In this document: positions 22,840 to 38,847 of the stretch, one piece after another
Numbering within the stretch: the first letter of the stretch is position 1
How the letters are laid out: the number at the start of each line of letters is the position of its first letter
Assembly (NCBI GenBank): GCA_034620365.1
Contig: JAQGEQ010000289.1
Coordinates: 124,001-188,000, forward strand
Reading direction: 5' to 3'
From: Pegea sp. RAD2-039
Taxonomy: Eukaryota > Chordata > Thaliacea > Salpida > Salpidae
Length of the DNA stretch: 64,000 nt
Program-made: the position numbers and the translations under genes
Notes under the pieces: model-generated
What the model was told of the DNA's origin: nothing
What the model saw: only the letters and a program-made list of their open reading frames with translations
The model's database searches: none

Positions 22840-24330
22840 TTTTTTCTTGCTGATTGGTTGATAAAGAGTAAATAAGAAGCTGATTGGTTGAATGAATAAA
22901 CGCGCAATGAAAATAGAAAAATAATTCTCTAAAGTTTTTGAAAATATTGTTAACAAGCGGAAAAGAGAGAGTTAAAAGAAAGAAAATTTAGAAAAATTAT
23001 TTTTAAACTTATTTGTTTAAAAAGATGAAATTTAAGGACTTAGAGGGAGAAGCTTTCTTGTTAATTTCTTTTTTGATTTAGTTTTAAAAGATTGTAACCA
23101 AAAGTAAAATTTATTTAGTTGAGATTATTTGATAAAAGTTGATAAAAATATGATTGTTAAGATAACTAAATGATGATGATGATAATCATTCAACCACCTT
23201 CGAAAAAAGTTCAGTTTTATTTTCAATCACTAAAAATCGATATGTGAAAAAATTATGAAAAAATGTTTCCAGCAGAAAGTTTCAAATATTTTGAGATAAA
23301 TCAGCAGATCTTCATATTAATCAAAAATCACTTCAAGCCTAATTTGAAGCCAACAATCTTTGCAGGTTAACATCAAGATAATCTTCATGCATGAATAGAT
23401 TAACATTAAAAAACAAAATTAGATGAATTAAAAGAAGCATGTTTGAAATGAAGCTGAAACCTGATTGGTTGATGAAAATAAAAATGAGTTTTTGAAGGTT
23501 ACTTCACCTTTTAATAATTGTATCAGTCATTGGTGACAATTAATCACGTGAATATTATTAGCGTCACATATTCTCGCTATGACTTATGTTTATATACTCA
23601 CGAATAATGATAATTCATTTAGATTATTTTTAGAGTTTCATCCCCACAGCATTTTTTTTCTAGCGTCTTTTTAGCTATTAGTTCGTAAGCTTTTTGTAGG
23701 CGTTGTTAGACAACTAAGAGAGTTCATTGGTTGGTTTGATACGCATGATTGCTTCCACAAAGCATGGACCGAAAAGGAAATGACGTAATAAAGAGAAAAA
23801 AAGTTGAAGAAAGAAGAAATGACTCTCATTTGACGATACCATCGACCTAGAAAGATCTTTTTAGTTCTTCAGACTTTAAAAGTTTTCAAGAAAAGATCAA
23901 ATTTTTAATCATTTTAAGCTTTTTTTTTGAAATTAGGTTTTATAAGATTTAAATAAATCAAAAATATTTAGATTTACAAAATGTTTATTTGAAACAATTT
24001 GAAATAGTTTCTAGTTTTCTTTCTTTCAATTTTTGTTTAAAAAATACTTCAAGAGCTATTAGTAGTGTTTTAAAAAAAATCGATTTTTATTTTTATAAAT
24101 CTTTTAACTGTTAAAAAAAGGGAAAAGCCCCAAAGTTGAAACTTGTCTTGTTGAATTATTAATGAATATGAGATAAAAATATTCTTATAAAAATGTTAAA
24201 AGATAGTTTCAAGAAAATGACGTGATTCAGACGTTTCGGTTCAAGTCAGGCGACGTCAGCCAAGCGTATCAATGACTGATGACGTCATCGATTAATTATC
24301 ACTGTCTAGTTTTTTCAGCATTTTTTTTTA
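22840..24330. other. Intergenic DNA upstream of threonine dehydrogenase
   Basis: No gene recognised. The 100 bp before 24341 contain TGATGACGTCATCGATTAA near 24277, a CRE-like palindrome close to the expected promoter. The same octamer is so common in the window that its position alone proves little. Confidence 0.45.
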
Positions 24331-24340
24331 ATCTTTTATC

Positions 24341-25806
<1,466 letters not shown>

Positions 25807-25909
25807 TTGATTTTAAAGTGAACAGATTTCGACATTCCAAATTTAAAGTTTGATATTCAGCGAAATTTCAAAAGTTTTTTGTTTAAAGTTTTATCATTTT
25901 TAAATAAAG

Positions 25910-26981
25910 AAATTTGTCATCCTTTTATTGTTCACTCATCCGTATCACTTTCACGATATGATGACGTCATCAGCTGTTCATTTTTGATCTACTAAAAAAT
26001 AAATTTAATATTTTGGAAGTTAAATGAGAAGTTTAAAAGAAGATTTGAAGATTTAAAAATTGGTTGCAGTAAAATCTGTAAGTTGGTATCTAGACAGATT
26101 TAATAATTATTTCAGAAAACAGCTGACTTAAACTTTATGATTAAGTTTGTTTTATTGTTTTATAATCAGTTTTTACTGAAAAAAGGGGAAAAAAAGAGAA
26201 ACTAATCCAGCAAATGAAGAAATAAAACAGATCTAATTTGATATTCATCTCTGTCAGATTTGAAACGTTTAAATGAAGCGAGAGTTTAAAGATAAGTTTA
26301 TAGAAACTCGCGGATTTAAATTAGATGAAGACACAAGTTCGATTGATTTCTCATCTTAATTTGATAGAAAATTTTGTAGACTTTGTCAAACTATTTCATG
26401 TTAATTAGTTAGTTTCTCAACCTTAGACCCTAAAGATGTACCCCATTAAAAGTCTTAAAGTTTTAAGAACAAATCTAAGAAGAGATGGTTGATGTTGTAC
26501 TCAACTTGTTAGTGAATGATTGAGTCTTACATCAGTGTTTGAGATGTTGAACTTTTGATGAGTTACCAAGTCATGTCATTACTTACTTCTTCAGCAACTT
26601 TATTTTCCCAGCTGCTACTAACAGCCAATACAAGATCTTTCTGTTTTCACGTCTGTAGATTACTAGAAGTTTCATCTCACACATTCAGAATCTTATATAA
26701 GCTTGATGATGAAGTCAGAAGGCTTTCAAAATCTTGTGGTTTAAGAATAGTTGATACACACATTCGTATTTGTTTGTAAAAAAACTCGATAATTTCTCTC
26801 AAAGTTCCCTTATCCCTGACCTAAACTGATTTGTTCCTCCTCTAAACAAACTTAAAACTTCTAATTCTAAAACCAACCCATTGCCACTTAAGTTGAGCTA
26901 AATTTTTATTGTAACATATTAAAAAATATACTTTGAGCAATTGATGTATATGTATCAACTTAGGGTTGATGAAAGAAGTCT
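25910..26981. other. Intergenic DNA between converging TDH and SLC49-like genes
   Basis: Holds the 3' flanks of two convergent genes. A 74-codon ORF at 26555 is not supported by splice or codon evidence. Confidence 0.5.
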
Positions 26982-28836
26982 TTAAACTCCATTTTCATCA
27001 CAGACTTCAATCGAAGGATGCTCATTTAATCTCTTTTCGTGATCCCTTCTTTTGTAACTCGGTTTAAAAGTGAAAATCAAACAGCCAGTGAGAAGTGTAA
27101 CAAAAATAACAATACCACAAAGTGAATCTGTAAAATAGAATTTGTAGTCAGATGGCGAGGCTTTTGAGGAGCACCTACAGGTGTAATCGCGACTAGGATT
27201 ATACCGATGGCCCTTGTGAGTATTCAAATTACAAACAGATCCTAAGGATCTTTCTTCTTCCATTGTAAGAGGTTTTGAAAGAGCAGGAAGTAGGTAGATA
27301 AGAAGCGCTCCAGACAAGTTTCTAAGTCAACATTATCATCACCTTGGCAACCAACTAACCCATCATCAAGCTCACCCGAATAACTGCACGGTGCCAGTGA
27401 CGGTAGTGACGCCAATAGGGAAAGTCCCTTCAATAATGAGCTCGATTCCAAGAGGAAGAATCCCTATAGCGGGAAAACCGAATCCGAAACAAATCAGAAG
27501 AATCCACCAACCGATGTAGAGTCCGTAGAGCTACAAAGGACATTTAAAGCGCGCGCTGTGAAGTCGGTTGTCATAGCAACGTACTGCGATGAACACGATG
27601 ATGCCACAGTTGACCAGGAAGAAGGCGGCTTTGATAGCTGTGGACAGTTGATGAGTTTTACTGCAATAAAGACCCATCAAAAAAGCTCCAACGAGTCCGC
27701 TTGCGGTTGTCACGGCAACCGAAAGACCTGCAATCCTCTATGACACACGATCGTTGATAATTTACATATAGAAGTTGCTAAAGGCGCACATTACTGTAAC
27801 CGACGACGCAGAGAAGTTGTTCTTGGATGGTCGCGATGGCCGTGATTAATCCGTAACCACTAGCGACAACGATGAGGAGGACAATAATGTTGTGGTCGCG
27901 GCTCAATTTCTAAAATGAAGAAGATGAAGAAGATGAAGAAGATCATGATAACTACTTTAAGATCTTCAACAACTGATGTTTCTTCTTCATGATCGTTTTC
28001 ACCTGATTCTTCTTCACTTATACTTTTTCGTGCCATCATCATCACTGTACCTAGCACAGCAGTTAATCCACAAAAGCAGCATTGTATCAAAAGCTGCAAA
28101 TAAAAACCTTCAGCTGGTCGTAAATGTGAAAAAAGTCTTACCATTTCAGAAACCATCAAGTGTCCGCTGCTATCAATGAAGAGTTGAGGACTTACAAGAG
28201 ATGCAATCACCAAACCACTAAGAGTCGCTGTACAAATAGCGCGATGAAGCGATGACGTCACGTGACGAAGGGAGATTACCCATACTAATTACCCATAGTA
28301 ATAAAGGTGTTGACGAGAAGCCTTTGATTGACTGGGAAGAAAGTAGCAGCCGTCTTTGCTGGAGTGACAAGACACAAAGGCATCGATAACGCCATGATAC
28401 TTTGACCCATATACAACAGCACGTGACGTCCCACATGACCGAGAGACAACACGCTAAATTACGTCACAATTAGATCCAAGCATCCTGAAATCATTTACAA
28501 ACCTGAAGACACGCAAAATAGATCCTAGAAGACAGATAACTGCGGACATCAGAAGCGAAGTGAGAAGGTGATGACGTTTGACAAAGTGCAGCGCGAAGCA
28601 CGTGACAGGGCATGTGATAAACATGAAAAGCGATGAGAGCAGATTTACGCCATCTAGTGACAAGTTGTAGAAATCAGCTGCTGCGTATCCCACAGTAGCA
28701 AAACTCATCCAAGCCTGCGCGGGAAGTGTTAGTGACGTCACAGGGTGTGCAGATGACAAACCCAAGAATTATTGAAGAGTATGAGAAAATGGAAAAGCGC
28801 AATTAGCTTCGCGTAAATCGAGCTCTTAGCATTCAT
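26982..28836 (-). CDS. SLC49A3: SLC49-family (MFSD7/FLVCR-like) major facilitator transporter
   Basis: Nine minus-strand exons: 28762-28836, 28503-28714, 28293-28453, 28142-28227, 27956-28093, 27801-27909, 27585-27727, 27376-27530, 26982-27321. They give one frame of 472 residues. The sequence has about a dozen hydrophobic segments. Diagnostic matches are the N-terminal WMSFATVGYAAADFY, then GSILRVF, and the conserved PAKTAATFFPVNQR after the fifth membrane segment. Also matching are SGLVGAFLMGLY and GIELIIEGTFPIG near the end. SLC49 members move haem, choline or organic substrates; which one applies here cannot be inferred. The loop between exons 4 and 6 is acidic (EEESGEND). The last exon carries an extra Cys-rich extracellular-type loop (CNLN...YTCRC) before the final membrane segment. 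The exon 6/7 junction and the exon 5 end are the least certain. SLC49A3 is the closest by eye. Confidence 0.8.
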
Positions 28837-31800
28837 TTCACCTCTCACGTGACTAATTCACTGAAAATTCGGTTTCTTTTATTGGGGGAAGTACCGAAAG
28901 TTTAGCAAATTATTTGTATGCAATTAAAGATCAAAGATTCTATTCATTTGATATTTTTGATGGTTATTCAAATTGTTTTTAGTTTTTTCAATAGTAATCA
29001 CAGCTTAGCTACTTTGCTTGATCTACTAGAAGCAGATGACTTTTCTTGGTACCTTCTCACACTAGAATCAAGATTTGTCTACAACACAAGATTTTTATGA
29101 CCAGGTAAGCTTCGCCTAAAAGTTTTTAAAGCAACCCAGCTGAGTTTTATTCAAATTTTGTTCTCTACGTGGACTTTGAATCAGAATTTCTAGCTAGCGA
29201 TTCAAAATTCTTATCACAGTAGACAAAACACTTCAATATAAAATAATCAACTTTCAAAGGTAACTTCAAATCAATATAAATTATATTAAATATCTAATAT
29301 TAAGGGGTTGCTTTATCGCTTTCAGCTTATATGGCGTGAAATATTCTGTTTTTTAAATCTTTTTTAGCTTTTATTTTGATTCACAAATAAAAATAATCAG
29401 AATCAACACCCTCAAGTAAATTATATGATTTACAAATCGATTATTATTCTCACTTTACTAAAACCAGTTCAAAAGCTGTTAAATAAGTAATCTAGATAGA
29501 TACTAGTGGTAATAATAAATCCATAAAAAGTAAACTACCTACAAAAGTGTTGCACAAAAACTGACAAAAACATTTAAAAAAGCATTAAATTAAAAAAGCT
29601 GGTTCCAGATATCAAAATAAACTTTAAATAATAATGTTTTACTATTTTTCTCCAAAAAAATAAGTTTAAATCAGAACTCAAAAGATAAAATAGGTTAAAA
29701 ATATTTTGACATAATCTTCTATTTGATCAAAACAAAAACAAAAAATAGAAAAAACAACATTTTTTTTCCAGCTTTTTCAAACTTTTGTTCTAACTTGAAA
29801 CATAAATTTAGGAAAAAAATAATTATCTGAATAATCTGATAACATTCTATTAAATCACCAATCAATTGGTAATTTGATATAATTCATTTTTTAATTAGAT
29901 TCTATCTTACAAATAGTTTGAAAGCTGCGTAAGTTTTACTGAATTACACAAAGCAGTAAAGCAACAATAATCTAAATAACTGTTTTTCAGCTTTACAACT
30001 AACTGAATAACTAAACATAAGATAATCATTTTTTTCTGTAAGAAGGAAAATTATCTTAAAAGATTTATCCTCTTACTTAGACTTTCTAATCTTTAAAAGA
30101 TTTTACATAGTATCATTAGATTGTTGCAAGATCATTATTATCTTTGGTAGTTTCATCGTTACCGCAAAATATTAAAGCAAATATTATTGAGAATGAAGAT
30201 GTTTGAAATACGATTTTTTTAAATTTAATAGATTTTTATGAAAACCATTATGGGAGTGGATCTACATACATAATGAGCTCTGTAAATAAGGTTGTTGAAA
30301 CTGGTTCAAGTTTAAACTGTATAAAGGTTATTATTATTATTAGATGCTACATCACTCACTGTAAATCGGCTCTTTATGAAAAAAAAAACTGAAAAAAACT
30401 TTCAAATTTATATAATTTGTTGTTACTTTTAAGCAAGGAAAACTTTCGGGTAATCAATTTTATAAATAAAATTTAAAGTCTAATGATTTCAAAAGCATAA
30501 AAACAGTCCTGACTTACTCAAAGTTCTGGTGTTGAACTTATAAGTTGACTTTTAAAGTACATGATTAAATATGTTAAATCCAAAAATTCAAAAGTAGTTT
30601 TTACTTCTGATCTTGTATTTCAAGTTCGTTTAAACCTTAGTGCAAAACTTTACTTTTTTTTAAAGTTTTTTATTAAGCCTTGATAATCGATGGCTATCAA
30701 AAAATATAAAGACTTTGATTTTCAAAAGTTTGTATTTATTTTCTGTGTGTAATAATTTAGTAGTTTCTACTCTGCCAAAATAAAATGATGAATTTTGTTG
30801 CTTTTGTTATTATGCTTAGCTATAGAAGGTAATACAGAGATGCTTACACTGCAATGGAGTCGTTCAATGTAAAAACTCCACATTCATAAAAGTAATAGTT
30901 TAATTGAGCTTTTATTTTTGTAAAATCAAGTTTACTAAAAAAAATTAAGAAGCTTAAGAACACATAGACCAAAGATTTTCTTCATGTAACGGATAAATAT
31001 TTCAACTAACTTAAATTATGTTTCAAGGAGTTAGTTTTATAAATTTTTTTCGAATTATTTTTTGCAAAAGTTCTTCTTTGCTAAAAATTTGTGAAATTTT
31101 TCTTAAATATTTTCGAAATCATTCTAGCATGGAAAATATGAAGCCAAAATGTTTAAACCGTTGCTAGATGCTAACCCGACAAACAGGTTTCGGTCTATAG
31201 TATAAAAGTTATTTTTGTTTTTTATTTGTATATAAATAATGCAGCAATTGCTTTTAAGAATCGCATTTAAAAAAATAATGTTTAAAATACCCTAGTACTA
31301 TTTTGATTTATGAATAAATATAATAATTATTTACAACAGTCTTAAAAAGTATATTAGTTTGTTTTGTATAATGTTATATTTAGTAAAAACTCAAGTTTAC
31401 TTTTATATATTTAATAATTTGTTGTAATCTTATGAAATACTTAAAAAGTTAATTAGTTATTGGATTACAAAAAGTAGAATAATATATTTAGAGTTTTAAC
31501 TTCCATTTATAGAACTTATCTCAAAAAGAATTTTTATTTACTAGTACTTAAATCTCTGATTAATTGCTAAATTATAAAATTCCGCATTTAAAATTAACAA
31601 ATTATCTTTTAAATGAGTTATTGTAAAATTATAAGATTTGTTTACATTATTTTGAATTGTTTAATGATTTTTAATTTCTGTTAATCCTTTTATATTACTT
31701 AAATTTTATTAAGTTAATTTATTATGAAATGCTTTTACAATATTAACTCTCTGAAAAACTTCTGCAATATTAATTTATTAACTATTTTGTATTATAATTA

Positions 31801-31940
31801 TTTTATATTCCAGTAGAATTGTTAAAAATATTAGAAATTTTTGTTAAAGTTAATTAACAATTTTGATAAATATAAAAAAGTTTTAGTTCTTATTGACACA
31901 TTTCATCAAATCTATTTATTTTTAGAAGAAAACCTCTTTA
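28837..31940. other. Long AT-rich intergenic region
   Basis: Three kilobases of AT-rich DNA between the SLC49-like gene (transcribed left) and IFT88 (transcribed right). No exon, RNA gene or clear transposon was found. A short (ATT)n tract at 30330-30345 after a GC-richer patch could be the 3' tail of a LINE, but no reverse transcriptase remnant accompanies it. Confidence 0.5.
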
Positions 31941-34660
31941 ATGTCTGGCTTGGCTAATTTACGACTAGCCAGTGATGGTGATGATGATGGCTTATACTCT
32001 GGCTTCGACGAAGACAATCCCATCTATGACGTCAACAATCTCGATGAAGATGAAGGATTTATCCAAGCTGTCAAGACCAGCCATGGGCGTCGACCACCTA
32101 TTACGTCATTAAGGACAGGAAGCAACAAGTTGATGTCACCACTGCAACGTAGCAACTTAATTACTTCACGTGGCTTGGATAGTGATGTAGGTAACGCCCG
32201 TCCAATGACGTCAGTAACAGGAGCGGGCTTTTCAACTTTACAACGCGCGGGTACTATGGCTTCAGGGCGCACTTTTGACCCTTTTAATCAGGGTATGAAG
32301 ATGTCTGGAGTTGAATTAGAGACTCGCGATGAATCGAGTCCAGAAGAGCGAATCAAATTGATGGAACGCGCGATTAGTAACTTAATTGATGAGAGTGCGA
32401 TTGCTAGTAGCTGCGGTGATGTCACAAAAGCTGTTGAAAAAGCGCGAGAAGCTGGGAAGAAGGAGCGACAATTGGTGAGGTTAAGAGAACAAAATGGATT
32501 GAGTGAAGGTATCAGTGTAGAACTGACTTATTCATGTCTTTTCAATCTCGCACTTCAATATGAAGCTAATGATATGCTGAGCGAGGCTTTGAATAGTTAT
32601 CAGGTGATTGTGAAGAATAAAATGTTTCAAAATTCAGGTCGTGTAAAAGTGAACATGGGAAATATTTACTACAAACAACAGCAGTATGCTAAAGCAATCA
32701 AATTTTATCGGATGGGTTTAGATCAAGTCCAAAATACTCATAAAGAAGTACGGATAAAAATTATGCAAAATATTGGATCGGCTTTTTTAAAGTTGGGTCA
32801 ATACAATGATGCGATTACTTCATATGAACATATCATGAATGAAAAGCCGGGTTTTGAAAGCGGTCTTAACCTTATTTTATGTTACTTCACAATTGGAGAT
32901 AAAGAAAAGATGTCAAAAACATTTCAAAAATTGCTTAATGTTAATCTGGGAGTTGATGATGAAGATAAATATCAAACTGATCCATCAAGTGATAATCCAC
33001 AAGAGTCTTTGTACTTAGATGCGATTCGTAATGATGTACTTCGTCAAATGGAACGTAAAAGATTAATAACTGCTGAATACTGTATCTTAACTGCTGCAAA
33101 ATTGATAGCACCTAGTATTGAGGCTTCTTTCTCTAAAGGTTTTGATTGGTGCATTGAACAAGTAAAGTTATCACAAAGACATGAACTTGCAAATGATCTA
33201 GAAATTTATAAAGCTCTAACTTATTTAAAAGAGAGAGATTTTGAACAAGCAGTTAATATTCTGAAGACTTTTGAGAAAAAAGAGACTCAAGTAAAGACAC
33301 AAGCAGCTACTAATCTCTCTTTCATTTACTTGCTTCAAGGAAATTTGAGTGATGCAAAACGATATGCTGAAGCATCTGTAAAAGCTGATAAATTCAATTC
33401 AGCAGCCCTCACTAACAAAGGTGTCACGTGACTTGTTTTTGACTTTATTGTAATCATAATTTTTGTTACAGGGAACTGCTGTTTCTATTCTGGACATGTA
33501 GATGAAGCAATTCTACTTTATAAAGAAGCTCTGGAAAACGATTCTTCTTGTTATGAAGCTCTCTACAATTTGGGTTTAGTTTTAAAGCGACAAAACAATT
33601 TAGATGGTTCTATGGGTTGCTTCTATAAATTACACAGTATGGTGCCAACTAGTGGCGAAGTAATGCTCCAAATTGCTTCATTGTTTGAGAAAATGGAAGA
33701 TTATTCACAAGCTTTGGAATGGTTGATGAAATGTGTTAGCATCGTACCAACAGGTTCTTTTATACTTTGATTGATATCATCTACTAACTAACTTGTCACA
33801 GATGCAAGTGTTTTAAAGAAATTAGCAGATTTATGTGAACATGAAGATAATGGTGATAGAACACAAGCATTCGCTTATCGCCTCGACTCCTATAAGATCT
33901 TCCCAGCTGATATTGATACAGTTGAATGGTTAGGAGCTTACTATGTTGACTTACAATACTCAGAAAAAGCAATCGAGTATTTTGAGCGAGCTTCAGTCAT
34001 CCAACCAAACGAAGTTTGTAGCTTGCTGTTTGTAAATCAGCTGGTTGTAACTGGTTGCTACTGGTTACAGGTAAAGTGGCGACTGATGGTTGCTAGTTGC
34101 TACCGACGCAGTGGTAACTATCAAGGTAGCTTTGATAAATACAAACAAATACATCAACAATTTCCTGATAATATTGAATGTCTGAAATATCTTAAACGAC
34201 TTGCCGCTGACATGGGTTTAGCCAATGAAGTGCAAGTAAGTCGCGAGCGATGATGACGTCATCTATTACGAGTGATGACGTCATTTACTGTTCAGGAGTA
34301 CGCAAATAAACTGAAGAAAGCGGAGAAGATGCTGGAATCGAAGAATCAACGTCATCTCGCGACTCCAAAACGCGGTAAGACGCTTTGATGACGCCACTAT
34401 GTTGAAACATGACGTCATTGTTTGTAGGGAGTGCAGGGAGCTCAAGCGAGGGTCGAAGCGCTTCTGGAGGTAGATCTTCACGTCAACGACGTCCTATCGA
34501 TACTGGTTACCATAATAACCAGCCAAAGGTTCCGGATGCCTCATATGCTGATCCTCTTGGTCCAGCAGTAGAACGTCCCAAGACCGCGGCCCGTAACCGT
34601 GGTACCGATTACGATGAATTTGATGACATCGAAATTGATGACAGCCTGCTTCCTGATTAA
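31941..34660 (+). CDS. IFT88: Intraflagellar transport protein 88 (TPR protein)
   Basis: Six exons: 31941-33420, 33472-33753, 33802-34013, 34071-34235, 34296-34374, 34428-34660. They give 816 residues, close to the vertebrate ~830. The product is an IFT-B complex subunit required to assemble cilia and flagella. The N-terminus has the family signature DLYSG-like then FIQAVKTSHGRRPP. Tandem TPR units run from about residue 190 to 690, including VKVNMGNIYYKQQQYAKAIKFYRMG and EWLGAYYVDLQYSEKAIEYFERAS. The C-terminus has DASYADPLGP followed by ERPKTAAR and an acidic LLPD end, as in known orthologues. Unusually, the first exon is 1.5 kb and uninterrupted. AATAAA lies at 34766-34771. Confidence 0.96.
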
Positions 34661-34779
34661 CTGATGACGTCATTTGACTTTTGTGTGACTTCATCAAGCG
34701 TGATTTCATTACAATTCTATTTTCGCTTCTGTTTCAAAGTTTTGTTTCCAAAATTTTAGTTTTTCAATAAAATTGTTAA

Positions 34780-35127
34780 AGAATTTGTAAGAATGGCACC
34801 TTTGGCACCTTGAAGCACTAAATCCACGCTACATAAGTTTTCGAACATTAGGGTTTGAACTTTGGCGAAATTAGTTGAGAAAACACTGACGTTATGGCTA
34901 AAAAAATTTCAAAAAAAACTTTAATTTGATATTTTGTGTTTAATATATGAAAATTATAAGCAAAGCCAAATGAGGAAGAGTCATATAGAAGTGAGATTTA
35001 TCTTTTATTAATTTCTTAAAAAAGAGTTTTAAAGAAAGTTTTAAAAAGAGAGAAGTAAAAAGAAGTTACTAGAGAGATGAAGTTTACTTAGAAATCGATG
35101 ACAACAGAATATCAGTCAACTACAAAA
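34780..35127. other. Short intergenic region / alpha-tubulin promoter
   Basis: About 350 bp between the IFT88 polyadenylation signal and the first tubulin ATG. No TATA box was recognised with confidence. Confidence 0.4.
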
Positions 35128-37768
<2,641 letters not shown>

Positions 37769-37779
37769 AGATTATTTGA

Positions 37780-38720
37780 GGATTATAAATTGAATATTAC
37801 ATAAATTTACAGCAAGATTTGAATTTATTTTTTCTTGAAATAAAATTAAGTGAAAATGTTGAGTTTTTTAAAGACAAATTTCATTTGTAAATTAACTGAA
37901 ACAAGATATAAGTTATTAAGATAAGTTTTTTATTTCCAAGTTTTTCCTAAATTTTAATCGTTTAGAGAGACAATTATTTCCATTTTAATGTAGTTTAAAT
38001 TATATATTAATTTTATTCAAAGATGTACATTTAAACAATTAAACTTTCTATCACAAAATCATTAACTTTAAAAACTTTATATCCTTGAATTTAAAATAAA
38101 CCATTTTTGTCACAGTTAAAAGCATCTGTAAACTTTCTCATCAAATTTCGAACTGTTAACAAAAAACAACTTTGTTAAATTTGCTTAAAGGTAAAGCAAC
38201 ATATGTTTATCTTTATATACTGAGTTTATGAAAAAATAACCGTACGCTTATGATTCATCCAACAGATGTAAATTTCAATGTAAATAAAACTTTTAAAAAA
38301 TCATTTAGAAAAAATCTGAATTTCAGATTATAAGTGTTTTTGATTTTAGACCTTTAACATTTTTCCAATCCTTTCAATCAATCATTTCTATAATTGCTCA
38401 AAATAAATTTAAACTGATTATTATTATAGTCGGATTCCTCTATTGAGTTCACAACAGAAATGACTTTAACAACCCAAGTAAGATACAAAAAAGATCGTAA
38501 CAATTCAACTTTTCTAGCTGTTATTATTTCTTTGTGTTCTTTTTCCATAAACATTCCTAAAAGGAAAATGCGCCGGGATTTATTTTGATTAAAAACAATA
38601 AATAGTCTGTTTGGATGTTTCAACGACCACAAAGTTGTAAATTGTAAGAAGATTAGTTAATTATTAACCTAAAACTTGGAAACAATTGCAAATATTCCCA
38701 CAGAAACTCAACAAACAAAG
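37780..38720. other. Intergenic DNA between tubulin and chitinase 1
   Basis: AT-rich, no gene seen. From about 38490 onward the sequence is duplicated at about 43025, marking the left edge of the chitinase duplication unit. Confidence 0.5.
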
Positions 38721-38725
38721 CTCTT

Positions 38726-38732
38726 TATAAAA
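38726..38732 (+). promoter_or_regulatory. TATA box of chitinase 1
   Basis: TATAAAA within CTCTTTATAAAAGTCCGGG, about 115 bp before the ATG. It is preserved at the same distance in the duplicate gene (43253-43259). Confidence 0.6.
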
Positions 38733-38847
38733 GTCCGGGAAAACTCCAGAAGACATTTAAACGCTTTCAAATTTTGACGTTATTTTTTCAATTTTATTTT
38801 CTTTATTTTCAGAATTCAGTTAAGATTAGATTTAATAAAATAGAAAC

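Noticed and set aside
27740-27800. Alternative continuation of SLC49 exon 6 (reading GYSN) or a 12-bp micro-exon before exon 7
   Set aside because: GYSN resembles the family, but the frame hits a stop after four codons. The donor at 27799 keeps phase with exon 7 without any micro-exon.
28918-29100. 60-codon plus-strand ORF with a hydrophobic stretch
   Set aside because: Hydrophobic AT-rich codons as expected by chance, and no recognisable family or splice continuation.
30270-30350. Possible LINE 3' end with an (ATT)n tail
   Set aside because: Only a simple repeat and a short GC-richer patch; no reverse transcriptase remnant to support it.
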